Assembly: GCA_023376005.1 (NCBI GenBank)
Contig: CM042138.1
Location: forward strand, 93,188,692 to 93,252,691
Direction: 5' to 3'
Source of the DNA: Doryteuthis pealeii
Taxonomy: Eukaryota > Mollusca > Cephalopoda > Myopsida > Loliginidae
Length of the DNA stretch: 64,000 nt
Below the pieces are notes generated by a model. That model saw only the letters and a list, made by a program, of their open reading frames with translations, had not been told where the DNA came from and made no database searches. Positions 30,825 through 43,047 of the stretch are shown here, one piece after another (position 1 is the first letter of the stretch; every line of letters starts with the position of its first letter). The translations under genes and the position numbers were made by a program.

Positions 30825-31300
30825 GCAACCCACCGTATTTAAGTTTTAATGTAATGAAATTTATAAAATTAAATAGACTAACAAAATTGAATAAGAACGC
30901 ATATAAAAAAAAATACACTTATTTTGATTATATTTTAATTGTTTCTATATAAAATCATTCATCCGGTTGATTTTAATATTTGGAGAATAAAACAATAACA
31001 TTAAAGATCAATAACAACAAGTAATTTTTATTAAACCGGGTTTTGTCAAAACCAATATGCAAATTAACCACACCATATATCATATAAACCTTTATTTCTT
31101 AGTGATATATATGACACATTGCAAGATTTTAAAAGCACTAATAATATGTCGGTATTGTGGCAAATCTAACTCAGATTTTCATTGAAATATCGGAATAAAT
31201 AAAATTCATTCTATGAATTAATGATTTTGACAAAAAATTCAATTAAATAGTCATTTGTAAACTTACGCAATTCTCGAGGGTATTGAGAGGTAAGCATTGA
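30825..31300 (-). mobile_element. Hel-1 Helitron-like element, degraded
   Basis: Homologous, reversed, to 38960-39300 (shared CCGGTATGCAAATTA-like and CTTTATTTCTTA-like blocks). The 3' hairpin is reduced to CACCGTATTTAAG-type remnants and the 5' TC end is not clear. Confidence 0.55.
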
Positions 31301-32397
31301 CGTAATTTTTGGTTACAAATGTTATATATCATATATACCCTTCTGTCATTCTCGGGTATATAATAGAGAGACAGAGTCAGAGACAGATATATATTAGATT
31401 AGAAGATGACTGAAATTACTTGGTAACTTCTCTGGTTACTCTGACTGCGCTGCTAACTCTTTCTACTTTGGTCGCCATTTTCTTTGGACTAACTTCTGCT
31501 GAGAGTTGATTTCTTTGTTAGTTCTTCTCTGGTATGGGCTGGGCTGGAAATTGATTGTTTCTTCATTATTTAACAAACTACAAGATTTTGTTTTTTTTTG
31601 ATCAAGTTTTATTAGCCCATAATTGATTATTCCACCGCGGGGATGAGACTGACCCGGGAGGGACGACAATCACGTCTTCAAAATCGGGTCGAATCTAAAC
31701 TATATCACGTGTCTGTCATTGGGCCCTAGTCGTGCGCCTCTAAGGGGGTCAAGGGTTATTAACAGTCACCGGTAATTTTCCATGGGGACTCCTTGATTCT
31801 AAATCAACAGACCTTAATTTAAATATTCTAGCTACAGGTCGGTTCACAGTTTATGACTTCTCTTAAATTGTAACACAAACAGACAGACAGACACCGAAGC
31901 TCCATTATTATAAGATGATACATGTGCAAGACAAAACTGAAATGGATACGTGCATGTATTGTAAATATATGAGAAGCTACGATAACGAAAATCGGCTGTT
32001 GTGAGTAAAGAAATAAATAAGAAGATCTTAGCCGAGGAAAAGAGACACAAAAGATATCGATGCAGAAAATAAAAACAACAAATAGGATGTTACAAAATAA
32101 CGAAAGGAAATTCTACATGGAAAGGTAAATGTAGAAACAACTGGGGGAAAAAGGAAGAAGAAAAAACGGACAAGAAAGAAATTAATCTTCTTCCAAAGAA
32201 GGATGCACAGGAAGAAACCCTAGAGATAAGTGAAGAGGCGGGTAATCTTTTTTTTTAAATACATATACAATCAAAAACATGAATAGAAATAAATACATAC
32301 TACTTCCCAAAGAACTGTCAGAAGAACACGAACTGGAATGTGCCAAGAAAGTGCTGTCCAGGAATTTTCATTCAAAAGATGCACTTCTTTATATATA
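31301..32397. other. Gene-free stretch
   Basis: No recognised element. 31600-31800 is GC-richer than its surroundings and could be an LTR or SINE fragment, but I find no ends. Confidence 0.35.
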
Positions 32398-33014
32398 CTA
32401 GCAAATATATGCACCCTCCGGGTGCAAGTATTTAGGTTTTAATGTAATGAAATATCGTATTAAATTAGAAAGTCTAATAAGAAGGCAGATAAAAAGATAT
32501 GTAACAGAGTGGGGGTATAATAGAAAAATAGAAATGAAACTTACTCTTCCTTCACTCCCGTCTTTCATTGCTGAATTTTACGTATTTAACAATTTAGTTA
32601 AATTAGGAAATAAAGAATAAAATGACAGTTATTTTTTCTTGTTAATGGATTTCATTTAAGATTCATTGAAGAGATTTTTGCTTATATTCATTGAAATAAA
32701 ACCAAACAATTAGAAATCAATAATACTAAGCACACATTTAATAAAATCACATTTTTAATATCAATATGCAAATTAGCCTTCCCATTCACACTGCAAACCG
32801 CTATTTTTTGTATATATAAATACAATTGCATGTTATTTGTATGTAGATATGGACAACACTAATAAAAAGGTGAAGCAATTTTATTAATAATTCAGGTTTA
32901 AATATAAATAAAATCATGGAGAATGTGATGTAAATAACTATGTTAATTGTGACTCGATTAGTAATATAGTTTCGGTTACAGACATAAAAACACACAATCT
33001 CCATTATAATAAGA
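32398..33014 (-). mobile_element. Hel-1 Helitron-like element, both ends intact
   Basis: On the minus strand it begins TCTTATTATAATGGAGATT at 33014, after A. It ends with the hairpin TGCACCC-GGA-GGGTGCA, eight bases, then CTAG at 32398-32401 before T. These are the canonical Helitron features: insertion between A and T, 5' TC, 3' hairpin plus CTRR. Length 617 bp, no coding. Confidence 0.75.
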
Positions 33015-33247
33015 TATATATATATATATATATTATATTGGGCGATACCTTTTAGATAATCCTGATTATACTGCAGTATATAAGCCCTCAATGTTCACTA
33101 TCTTGGCATCTTCAACCAACGAGTTACATCTAGCTGTACTCGAGGCCCTCCTCATCAACAAAGTCCTTCCTGCTCTTTGTATACAAAATAAATTTTATTC
33201 TTTGCTCCATTTTGATCCTACCGTTCTTGATCACACCAACATAAAGA

Positions 33248-33250
<3 letters not shown>

Positions 33251-33290
<40 letters not shown>
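33251..33290. repeat. (TA)n microsatellite
   Basis: Pure (TA)n. Confidence 0.95.
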
Positions 33291-33291
<1 letters not shown>

Positions 33292-33308
33292 GAAATGGGT
33301 ACAATAGA

Positions 33309-33345
33309 AACCTACTCGAGTTTCACCATAAGGATCTTCAGGGTT
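33309..33345 (-). ncRNA. Hammerhead ribozyme candidate, compact
   Basis: Minus strand: AACC (33345-33342), CTGAAGA, a short stem II (CC/GG, loop TTAT), GAAA, stem III ACTCGAGT (palindrome), A, GGTT closing stem I. Stem II is marginal. Confidence 0.5.
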
Positions 33346-33375
33346 ATATCCACTGAATTAATCGAGGTACCGATT

Positions 33376-33430
33376 AATTGCAGCCGATTACACGTGTGTT
33401 CATTGAACACACGTGTAATCGGCTGCAATT
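33376..33430. repeat. Perfect 25-bp palindrome with 5-nt spacer
   Basis: 33376-33400 and 33406-33430 are exact reverse complements around CATTG. It contains CACGTG. It lies 30 bp from the hammerhead motif and borders Hel-1 sequence. Confidence 0.95.
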
Positions 33431-33718
33431 AAACATTTATTCTAATATTATTTTAATTGATTTCTATATAAAATTATATATAGCTTTGCTTTTAATACGT
33501 TTGAGAATAACATGATAGTACTAGGAAATGATTATTAAACCTAATTAAGCAAATCATAATAGTTACATCGTTGATAAATAAGATACTAATTAAGTTTAAA
33601 TAATGACTATTTCTTAATCGTTGAGAATATAACTTAAATAACTAAGGGAATCGGGACATCTGTGGTGACATAGTTTTGCTTACAGATAGACAGTTACATA
33701 ATCTCCATTTTAATAAGA
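33431..33718 (-). mobile_element. Hel-1 fragment, 5' end intact
   Basis: Minus strand begins TCTTATTAAAATGGAGATTA at 33718, after A, and matches 38813 onward. The 3' hairpin end is missing. Confidence 0.6.
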
Positions 33719-34290
33719 TTATTATTATTTTTCATTCCTTTTGAGTTTTTACATCAGCGTTAACTGCAGTCTGAGTGACAACAAAAGTCTCCTCAGGTCT
33801 ACAGAACTCTTCTGATTATTCTAGCCGATTGCAGCAATGCAGTAATCTGGATTGTCTCAATTATTCCTCTGATTTTCAGATCCTCCAGTCTTTTTACCAT
33901 GTTTTTGTGACCGTTCCAAGTGCACCAACTACAATTGGTATCACTTTCTCCGTCATATTCCACAGCTTTTTCAGTTCTCCAGGTATTTTTCCATGTTTTC
34001 GTTTTCTTTTAGCTTCACCCTGTGATCTACTGGAACTTCAAAATCAACAAGTTGACATGTTTTCTTCTTTTTGTTAATCAACACTAGGTCGGATCTCGTG
34101 GCTGGGATAGGGTGATCCGTCTTTATCTCGAAGTCCCTGATTCAAGACTCAAGAACAAATTCTGGTTTATGCATATACCATTTTGTTGTATGGTCATAAT
34201 TTAATTTTTTCCATTCTTCCCAAGGGACCCCCTTCCTAACCCAGTCGTGTTTAGCTTTATATTCCCGTAGGCCTAGTTTGCTACATTTGC
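33719..34290 (-). pseudogene. Non-LTR retrotransposon 3' portion with ATT tail
   Basis: Minus strand, in order: VNHVLSKCSKLGLREYKAKH, DWVRKGVPWEEWKKLNYDHT, TKWYMHKPEFVLES, a stop, RDFEIKTDHPIPATRSDLVL, then after frame changes LWNMTEKVIPIVVGALGTV. It ends in an ATT-rich tail at 33719-33735, directly against the Hel-1 5' end. This is the fullest copy of the family seen at 25960, 26641 and 28975. It is a C-terminal pol region beyond the reverse transcriptase. The clade is not assigned. Confidence 0.75.
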
Positions 34291-34303
34291 TTAATACATG
34301 GTT

Positions 34304-34310
34304 TACAGTC

Positions 34311-34344
<34 letters not shown>

Positions 34345-34450
34345 TCGAGTTTTTCACACCAGCTTTAACTAATGGATTTTCACTGGTGTTTGGGTTCTGT
34401 GTTTCAGCAAGTCTCTTCAGGCCTCCAAACCATTTTCTTATTAATTCATT
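34304..34450 (-). pseudogene. Second non-LTR 3' end, (ATT)n-tailed
   Basis: (ATT)n at 34312-34343 is followed, on the minus strand upstream, by the same 3' end sequence as 33740-33800. It is a 5'-truncated copy in tandem with the previous one. Confidence 0.6.
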
Positions 34451-35420
34451 TACATCTAAATAAATAAATAAAAACACGATAGATATACTCTAAACGTGAT
34501 GTTTTGCTACCAGGAGTTGAAATCGTTTTTGTAATCGACTGAGTAAATGGACAAACAGAAAGTAAAAATTGTAACACTGGATGTGAAGGAAAGGAATCTT
34601 CTTTACCTTTTTAAGACGATGATGTGTAGGCAGAATGAAGCACTCTCGAGAAATGAGGCAGGGTTAGAAAATTGATAAAGAAAAACATCTGCGAGGAATT
34701 CAAGATTGACGGCACAAAAAAAAAAGAAAAAGAAAAGACATTAAAAAATTGCTGAGGCACAAAAAAAAACACAAACTGAAAATTGCAATGCAGCGATTCT
34801 GCACGTGCATTCTGGCTGAAACGATGGATTTCTTTATATTTGAAGAAATTGACCCAATATTTGAAATATGACAGAAAGAATTTTACCTCATTCTTTCTGT
34901 CTTTCTTTTTCAATTCTTTCCATATATTTCTCTTTTCTATTTTTCTTTCGTTCTCATTCTTTCTTTCTTTATTTTTTCACATTTAATTCCTTCCACATTT
35001 TCTTCCTTGTTTTTTTGTTGTTGTTGTTGTTTTGTTTTTGTTTTTTGTCATTCGATGAATAACAAAATCATTTTTAAACATCTTCCACATAATCATAAAT
35101 TTACAAATGAAAATAAATCTCCCATTGGCGAGGCTGGTAATATGTTGCCCAGTAGTAAAACCAACTAATTACCTTAAGAAAAAAGAACATGATTGGTTCA
35201 AAATGCTGATCATTGGTTTCAATGTACTTACTGAATTTTTGGTTACTGAGTCGCCTGGTTCTGCACATGAATTCCCAAGAAATTGTATGCAAAAATGAAC
35301 AATACTTAAAGTAATTAACAAGAGTCAGTAGAGCATTAAGTTCCACTGAAAATAATGGAACACTTTTATTACTTAGTTTTGCATCTGCATAGCAGCAATG
35401 TCTGCTATAACTCTCCCTGT
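34451..35420. other. Gene-free stretch
   Basis: T-rich and A-rich low-complexity blocks (34720-34770, 34880-35050). No gene is recognised. Confidence 0.45.
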
Positions 35421-35423
35421 CAC

Positions 35424-35862
<439 letters not shown>

Positions 35863-35872
35863 GAATAAAACG

Positions 35873-36238
35873 GCCTTAAATACCATGGGCATCGTGATGA
35901 TGGACCATTTCTTCTTCAGACCACTGATATCTTTTATTTAGACAGGTACATGGCCAAACTCATCTTATATTCATTTTGCCACCAGATTAGGCAGACACAT
36001 AAAAACACCGCCAACCATGCAAAGGAAAAATAATTTCCACCCATAAAAAAGACACTCGAAAAGAAAAAATGCAATAAGATCACCCCGGAGGCGGGGGAAA
36101 TGTATGAATATAAGATGAGTTTGTCCATGTGCCTGTCTAAATAAAAGATATCAGTGGTCTGAAGAAGCTCGTGGGCATACTCACGAGGGGAAATTGTCCA
36201 TAATCACGATACCCATGGTATCTAAGGCCTTTTTATTC
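35873..36238. mobile_element. Foldback element with hammerhead-like motif
   Basis: Arms at about 35873-35990 and 36110-36238 are reverse complements. The right arm has CTGAAGA (36165-36171), a strong CTCGTG/CACGAG stem II and GAAA. Stem I is weak with a mismatch. In the left arm stem II is deleted. Downstream sequence 36230-36375 recurs at 62625-62800. Confidence 0.65.
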
Positions 36239-36370
36239 ACAAATAACTTTGCTCTGTTTACAATAATTAAACATTGAGCTCTCATACGGAACCTGAACTC
36301 TACAACAAACTACTGGTAGAGAATAGGACCAGCCTAGAATTACCTTGTACCAAGAAACTTGGTACCGCAC

Positions 36371-36375
<5 letters not shown>

Positions 36376-36431
<56 letters not shown>
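36376..36431. repeat. (TA)n microsatellite
   Basis: Pure (TA)n. Confidence 0.95.
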
Positions 36432-36432
<1 letters not shown>

Positions 36433-37369
36433 CTAATTGTCTAATCACAATATTAATTTTGAATATAGAGTAATTAATAGAAATAATCCTGAATTCATTA
36501 ACAATATGACTTGCTTGATTTGATTTTAACTGCATGGCAACTCATTTATGATTATTTTATGCGTAGGGTTTAGGAAATAATGTTCATTGAATATTCATAA
36601 TTACATTTTTCTTGTAGTTGTTTCATAAGAGTTATTTTTTAAATTTTACATCAAGTAATATGAACACTGTTAGCAAGGCTTAGAATACACGGAATGTATC
36701 CCTCGCAGAAGATATGAAATAATGAGATGTATAAAGACCGAAAATTATACGTTATATAAGTGTGGAAAGTTGCTCATAACGTGTGAAAGGCTATCTGTGG
36801 TTTTTTGATTGGTCCTTGAGTGCCAACAGAATTTTAGGATGGCATGTGAAAGGCTACGTGCCGGTTTCTGATTGCTCAGCACAAGACAAGAACGAGTGTG
36901 AGATAATGAGAGAGTCAGGAGTTGGCAGTCTGGGATAAGTGTTTAGAGAGAGCAGACGCAAGATGAGTGTCTGTTATCCAATGTATTTTTACTTAAATAA
37001 TATTTTGGATAAAATGATAAATGAGCTCTTAAAAAACAAGACCCTATTGTGTTCGATATCAAAAACTAAGAAACAAAACATCCAAAAGACGACCCTAGTG
37101 GTTCCAGACCTCTATCAGCAACATATATAACAACAGACACGGTAAACAAAACCAGATATAGCCCGGGATAATAGAATAGTATAATATAAGTATATGATAG
37201 ATATTACAATTTACACTTCTATATCTGCACATTGACCATACATGCATTTCAAAATGGATCCTTCCACGTCACATATAGAGATTTACTTACAACGTCATTT
37301 CTTTTTATCGACCTCGCCACATTACAAAGAATAAGAACTCACTCACAAAGTACGACACTAAACTGTATC
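36432..37369. other. Gene-free stretch
   Basis: No recognised element. Two related phrases, GTGTGAAAGGCTA at about 36780 and ATGTGAAAGGCTA at 36843, hint at an old 60-bp duplication. Confidence 0.35.
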
Positions 37370-37465
37370 TGATTGAGATCCATGGAGTACCCCTTCATTG
37401 TCATTATTCTCAGGTCCATTCTAACACAGAGTGGTAGTACTTGTTAGGGTTCCATCTATGGGTCG
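37370..37465 (-). repeat. Fragment of dispersed repeat D
   Basis: Shares the phrases TGTTAGGGTTCCATCTATGGG and GGAGTACCCCTTCA-like sequence with 49100-49195 and, reversed, 59105-59200. Confidence 0.5.
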
Positions 37466-37894
37466 AAGGGATTGGTTTGAAAATTATTAGTGGTCGTAAA
37501 ACGGAACTTCAATTGTGCAACAATAATTTGAGCAACAATAATTGAGCAACTTAATATTTTAAGTATGTTGGGGTTAATTTTAAGTGGTGGATATGTGGGA
37601 TTGTTGTAAATATTTCTATGATGTTGTCAATAGTTTCTTTCACCGACATATAATAATCCTGTGTAAGTATTCCTTATATAAAATAAGCAAAATAAACCCA
37701 CTTTGAATGAGATTAATTTTGAATATTGCAGTCATATTCTAAAATGTCACAAACTCATTTCCCACCTATGCTATCCTTTCCAATCCCCTCACATTTCATA
37801 TAATTTCTGTTTTTCCCCTGCTACATATTCCCACTGCTACTCGGTTATTTAACTACCTTCCGTGTTTAAAAAGAACCGGAACCCACTCAATTAA

Positions 37895-38110
37895 ATCTAC
37901 CCTTGATGATGGCACTCCCTGTTCTAAAAGTACTAGGGACGAAAACCTTGGTGGAATAATCAACAGGCTCCACCCTGATATTAAGAAGCGGTCAAAAAAA
38001 ATAGAAAAGATGGAAAAAGAAACTCGTCGGACAAGATATGTCTGTCTTGTTCCACACAGTATGTATAAAAGAAAAAATCCTGCCCAAATATATACTTACG
38101 TAATTATCAG
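37895..38110 (+). pseudogene. Penelope-like element 5' fragment
   Basis: A degenerate hammerhead-like segment (TTGATGA near 37905, GACGAAAACC near 37950, long stem II) is followed by a frame NLGGIINRLHPDIKKRSKKI and EKMEKE. It aligns with FGGLLHQFQPDI.KLARKLE at 22340-22430. Stops and shifts follow. Confidence 0.5.
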
Positions 38111-38123
38111 ACAAGAGTAAAAT

Positions 38124-38290
38124 TGTTGAGATTTTTTAAAAAACAGTAGTTTTTAGCGTTTATATAACGTGAATCGTGTTCATGCGATGGAATGTTATAA
38201 CGCTAAATTTAAAAAAAACTGTGGCTTGTTTAGCGTTTATAAGACGTGAAGCGTCTTCACGCGATGGAATGTTATAGCGCTAAAGCTGTA
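38124..38290. repeat. Direct repeat around TTTAGCGTTTATA
   Basis: Two units of about 80 bp share TTTAGCGTTTATA and GCGATGGAATGTTATA. The foldback element at 4256-4539 has a similar TTTAGCGTTTTAA centre. Confidence 0.6.
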
Positions 38291-38446
38291 TTAAAAAATA
38301 AATAAAACAAACTTGCTTTGGTCTTAATGCATGCGGTGACAATTTTTTTAATACCCATAATATAATATGTTATTAAGTGTAAACTGCTCTGCTATATTAG
38401 CATTGAGCACCTTTATATATATACTTTTCTCATTCCTTCTCTATTC

Positions 38447-38450
<4 letters not shown>

Positions 38451-38512
<62 letters not shown>
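38451..38512. repeat. (TA)n microsatellite
   Basis: Pure (TA)n. Confidence 0.95.
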
Positions 38513-38516
<4 letters not shown>

Positions 38517-38812
38517 CGCCTAGCCTACATTTACTATTGCCTTATCTATACTTGCTTTTGCATAATTAATTATTTTGACTCCTATGAACAGTGATGCAGT
38601 CACATCCAGGTAATATATTTCGCAGTTTATATATTTTCTCTTGAGAAGCGGCCATCTAGATGTTTCCTACAATTTCTAGTTTCTTGGTTTAATAACATCC
38701 CCCTTCCTCTTTTTCCTCGATTTGTTCTTTTTTGTTTTTGTTTTTTTCTTGCTGGAATTGGCTGCTGTATTTAATCTCAATTTGCTCTTTTTCGAGCCCT
38801 TGATTTTCTGCA

Positions 38813-39315
38813 TCCTTATCATAATGGAGATTATGTGTCTGTCTATAACCGAAATTATGTAAGCACTAAAGTCACAATTCCCTTAGTTATTCATGTTATA
38901 TTCTCAATGGTTATTAAATAATTGTTATCTAATCTTAATTAGCATCTTATCTGTTAACAATTTTTCTATAAAGGTCAAGCTGAGATAGATTTGCCTCAAA
39001 ACATACCATGGTATAAATGTGTTTGAAATCCTGCAATGTATGTTATATATCATTAAGAAATAAATGTTTATATAGTATATGGTGTTGATAATTTGCATAC
39101 CGGTTTTAACAAGATTATGTTTAATAAATAATTACTTGGAGTTATTGATTTATTGTTTTACTTTCCAACGTATTAAAAGCAATCCTATCTATAATTTTAT
39201 ATTTAAATCAATTAGAATGAAGTAAGAATTAGTGTAATCCTGTTTGTGTTCGTATTAATTTCATTATTCAATATAATATTCAATTATATTAAAAGTTAAA
39301 TACTTTTTTTGCTAG
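38813..39315 (+). mobile_element. Hel-1 Helitron-like element, hairpin lost
   Basis: Begins TCCTTATCATAATGGAGATT after A, and ends TTTGCTAG (39312-39315) before T. The 3' hairpin is deleted. The interior matches the other Hel-1 copies. Confidence 0.6.
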
Positions 39316-40599
39316 TCCAATAATTCTCAATATTGACATGTCGATGCTTCTAGTTCAACTCTCCAGTTTTCCATAGATATTTTTCAACTTGCTCTATCTT
39401 TTCAAACATTCTCTCATTCATGTTTGCAGTTCAAGTCATATACTTATTTGTAGCCTCTCCACACAATGATTATATGATCACTCATTGTCTTTATCTTTTT
39501 TAGAATGTGTTGTTTTATGTAACGATAGAAGAGCCTTACCTCGTAGAGCGAAGATCTTGTTTTGCGTGAAGGTCAATGATTTAGGTGAGGTATTGCTAAG
39601 ACGGTAAAAAAGAATACATATGGCTTTCTTTTGCTGCAGAGAAAAAAATTGCCTCCCGTGGAACCGGAAGTGACAAAAAAGAGGAGTCTAGTCCATTTAT
39701 ATGATTAGCTGCCCAAGCTGATTAATCGGGCCAACCAATCAGAAACGAACCACGCTGATATAAACGCAGCGTAGTCTGATTCAGGATTGCAATCTGACTT
39801 CGAACTAAGACGTGTAAAGTGTTTAAATAAAATCCAAAAATTGTGTTGCCCAAGAAACCGACGGTTTATATATAATAGGTCCATCTGTTCAGTTGTTGCC
39901 AGTTCTATAATGTTATGGAGTCTGGACGCCAACTTTTGGGGCTGAGGTTTATTTGGCCTTGTGTCATTTGGAGTTTTTAGTAATAACACAAAGCCGCTTC
40001 TTTTCACTAATGAGTATTTTATTTCCCAAATTACAACTGCTGAGAGCAAGAAATTCCATGTCTTGTCCCGTTAACACATTCTTCCAGACTCAATTTTCAC
40101 TCTCACCTCTCATCCCTCATTTCTTTCCTTCGCCGTGTACCATTTGCTCGTTCAATCAAACCACGCCATTTGCCCATGCCAAATCATCACTTAAACTTTT
40201 CGGTTCTAATCCTCACATCAAGTCTCTACGTCCGTTACGTAACAATTTGAAATAGAAATGGTTACTCAAAACCATATGATTTCAGAAAAATTTAACAATA
40301 CTCACTTGAAGTTCAAATTGTTTACTGATAATGTTTCTTGTTAATAGTTACTTGAAACTACGTAAATGTTTGGCTGTTTCCTATTTTGTATGAGGGTGTT
40401 TAGCTGTTCTTTTTTCATTGAGTTCAACTGACAACCGCTTCGAGAGATTTACGTAACAGAATAGGCTTAATTGGCAGTGCCTATTCATGTTAGGTCTAAT
40501 TAGAGTACATGGAACCCTCAACAAAATGTATTTAAGGTCGTTGATGAATTTTCCTAAGATCAGTTGCGGACTGGATTCCCTACCAGAAGTAATACTACA
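39316..40599. other. Gene-free stretch with a diverged dispersed repeat
   Basis: 39890-40170 is a diverged relative of 10100-10370 (shared GTTCTAT.ATGTT.TGGAGTCTGG and AGTTTTTAGTAATAA). The 114-codon minus-strand frame at 39705-40049 overlaps this repeat and is not claimed as a gene. Confidence 0.45.
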
Positions 40600-41090
40600 G
40601 ATTGACAAAGAGTAACTGATACTACAATATTTGTAACAAGGAATACTACAGATTGATTGACAAGGAGTATCTATGGACGCTACAATCTTTCTATTTAGTA
40701 ATACTACAGATTGCCAAACATAGAGTAACCGATACTACAATATTTGTAACAAGGAATACTACAGATTGATTGACAAGGAGTATCTATGGACGCTACAATC
40801 TTTCTATTTAGTAATACTACAGATTGCCAAACATAGAGTAACCGATACTACAATATTTGTAACAAGGAATACTACAGATTGATTGACAAGGAGTATCTAC
40901 GGACGCTACAATCTTTCTACTTAGGAATACTACAGATTGCCAGGCATAGGGTAACCGATACTACAATATTTGTAACAAGGAATACAAATTGATTGACAAG
41001 GAGTATCTATGGACACTACAATCATTCTACTAATGAATTCTACAAATTGACAGATAAGGACACTATATTCTTTCTCCCTTCAAGGAATGC
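40600..41090. repeat. 113-bp satellite
   Basis: Four units with TATTTGTAAC at 40628, 40741, 40854 and 40967, exactly 113 bp apart. Each unit contains internal ACTACAGATTG duplications. Confidence 0.95.
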
Positions 41091-41712
41091 ATCAAACTTT
41101 ATAAAATGGTTATTAAGATTGTAACAGATAATGCGCTAAGAAACGCAAGACGTTTTCTTTGATGGAAATGTGTCTAAGTGGGAATTATGAGAAATAGAAT
41201 TTCTCGGTTACTTAAGAATTCTAAATTACACAAAATAAATCAACAAAGATAATGACCGTCGACAACTCGTAATAATTACAATAGTTAAACACTGATTCAT
41301 GGAATGCATGTTTTTGCTTACATCAGAAACCTTATTTTAAAGCAAACAATATGAAAGATCTGTTTGAAAATGTCAACATGGAGGATATTCTCTCTTTTTT
41401 TAGGGAAATAAAATTATACCATAAAATACAGACATGAAACAAATCAATACCATACAACATAATCCCCAATAATGCTAACACATTGTTAAAAACAATTACT
41501 AAAAAGTTTAAATATAAATACACGATATGTATAACTTGCTAACCGTTAGGCATGACATAACCCCAGACGGGTTGATATGCCGTTAAAATCAATAAACAAA
41601 CAAACAGTAATATAATTAGCTCAACATTATTATTTTTATGACTAAATTTGTGATTTAAATGTTGAAAATCTTTCGAGAAGACCATCGTTTCTTCTAGGCT
41701 GTAAATCGAATA
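41091..41712. other. Gene-free stretch
   Basis: AT-rich with no recognisable feature. Confidence 0.4.
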
Positions 41713-42399
41713 TATTATCATAATGGAGATTCGGTGTCTGTCTCTAGCCAAAACTACATCTCTGCTTACGTTTCAGGAATCGTTTAGGTTTATCATCAAG
41801 TATTTAATTTATCGTTAAAATCGTTAATACATAGAATAAATCTTACTTATTAACGATGTCTCCATGAAAATCTGAGTTAGATTTGCCTCAAAACTGCCCA
41901 TGTTATTAGTGTGTTTTATTTACCACGCGGGTCAGACACAAGGTCCAATTAATGCGGGACCATCCACGAACTGAAGCTCATGGGATGACATGCACAAAAA
42001 TTCTCCCTAGAGCGGGTCTCAGGTACTGGGCAATAAACCAAGCCCTGTCCCTTTAAATCAATGGGGCAGGTGTTACCAGGAGGGATGGCTCCCTGGGATC
42101 ATGCCATTTTCACTAACAATCAAGTGGCCGAAGCTATCGGACACACAGACCAGAAGGACCCGGCTGCTAAAAGGCTAACGTATACAAACCCCAACGTGTC
42201 ACGTCCCGTACCAACAGAAAGGGGAAGAATTTATTTGGGTGAACAACCGATAGGCTACCGCTACTAGAAATGATTTTTTGGTAAACAAACGGTCCTGATC
42301 CTTGCCGAACGATTCTTGTCTTTTATACGTTTTCGTAATGCACACACCGAGGGCCCCACCACGTTACATATTGTTTATTAGCGCCGACCTCATCTGCAG

Positions 42400-42474
42400 A
42401 GGCACTACGTTACATATATCAAACGTTATGATAATGAGATTATCACACTGTGGTATATCCAAAGGTCCTGCTAG
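42400..42474 (+). mobile_element. Hel-2 3' end fragment
   Basis: ACTGTGGTATATCCAAAGGT then CCTG and CTAG (42471-42474) before T. Confidence 0.55.
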
Positions 42475-42501
42475 TTTAATATCTTTGATTACATTAAGAC
42501 A

Positions 42502-42760
42502 AGGGGCCGGGTTAACTCAGTCGGTAGAGCGTTCGGCTAGAAACCACAAGGTTCCTAGTTCGATACCGGTCCCCGCCAACTCAGCGTATGAGTAGCACAG
42601 GGATCTGTGCGGTAAAGTAAGGAGCTGATGGTAGGTGCGGCGCTCCACCTCAGATGCTAAAAACAATCTCCTTGGTCTAGCGCTATTGAAAAGGGGATAG
42701 ACTCCCTCGCTGACTGGCTGATACCGACTTTAGGCCGACCCGTTGACTTTACTTTACTTT
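42502..42760 (+). mobile_element. tRNA-derived SINE (SINE-A) with target duplication
   Basis: The tRNA head starts GGGGCCGGGTTAACTCAGTC. It has an A box (TTAACTCAGTCGGTAGAG) and a B box (AGTTCGATACC) at tRNA spacing. The body continues about 180 bp and ends in an (ACTTT)-rich tail. It is bracketed by TTACATTAAGACA at 42489-42501 and 42761-42773. A second copy is at 60642-60885. Confidence 0.85.
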
Positions 42761-43047
42761 TTACATTAAGACATAAATATTTATGCCCGGTGGAGGGTGC
42801 ATATTCTTGTTAGTATGTAATCTTCGATTATGAAACACTCTTCTCTCGCATAAGGTAATGAACGTAAAAAATGTATGGTAATTACAAGAATATAATTATC
42901 TCAACTTTAATATTTATGTGCTTATAAAATCTTTTGTCCTCTGAAAATTAATAGCTCCTTTAATGTAAAAGATGTGCCGCGTAATTAGCGCTTTTAGGAA
43001 GAATCTATCCTTTAGACGCATGCGTATATATTTAAAAAGTAGCTCCA

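Larger units (their letters stand above)
41713..42813 (+). mobile_element. Hel-1 element opened by nested insertions
   Basis: The 5' part (41713-41915) matches Hel-1, with TC mutated to TA. The 3' end, CCCGG..GGAGGGTGCATATTCTTG then TTAG (42810-42813) before T, is 900 bp away. Between lie an unrecognised 480-bp segment, a Hel-2 3' end (to 42474) and a SINE (42502-42760). Confidence 0.55.

Noticed and set aside
39705..40049. 114-codon minus-strand frame as a gene
   Set aside because: It overlaps a diverged dispersed repeat (relative at 10100-10370), has no domain and no supporting context.
42502..42573. A tRNA gene (also 60642-60715 and in the 47612-48182 repeats)
   Set aside because: Each continues into a repeated SINE body or satellite unit, one copy has a target duplication, and the anticodon stems are poor.
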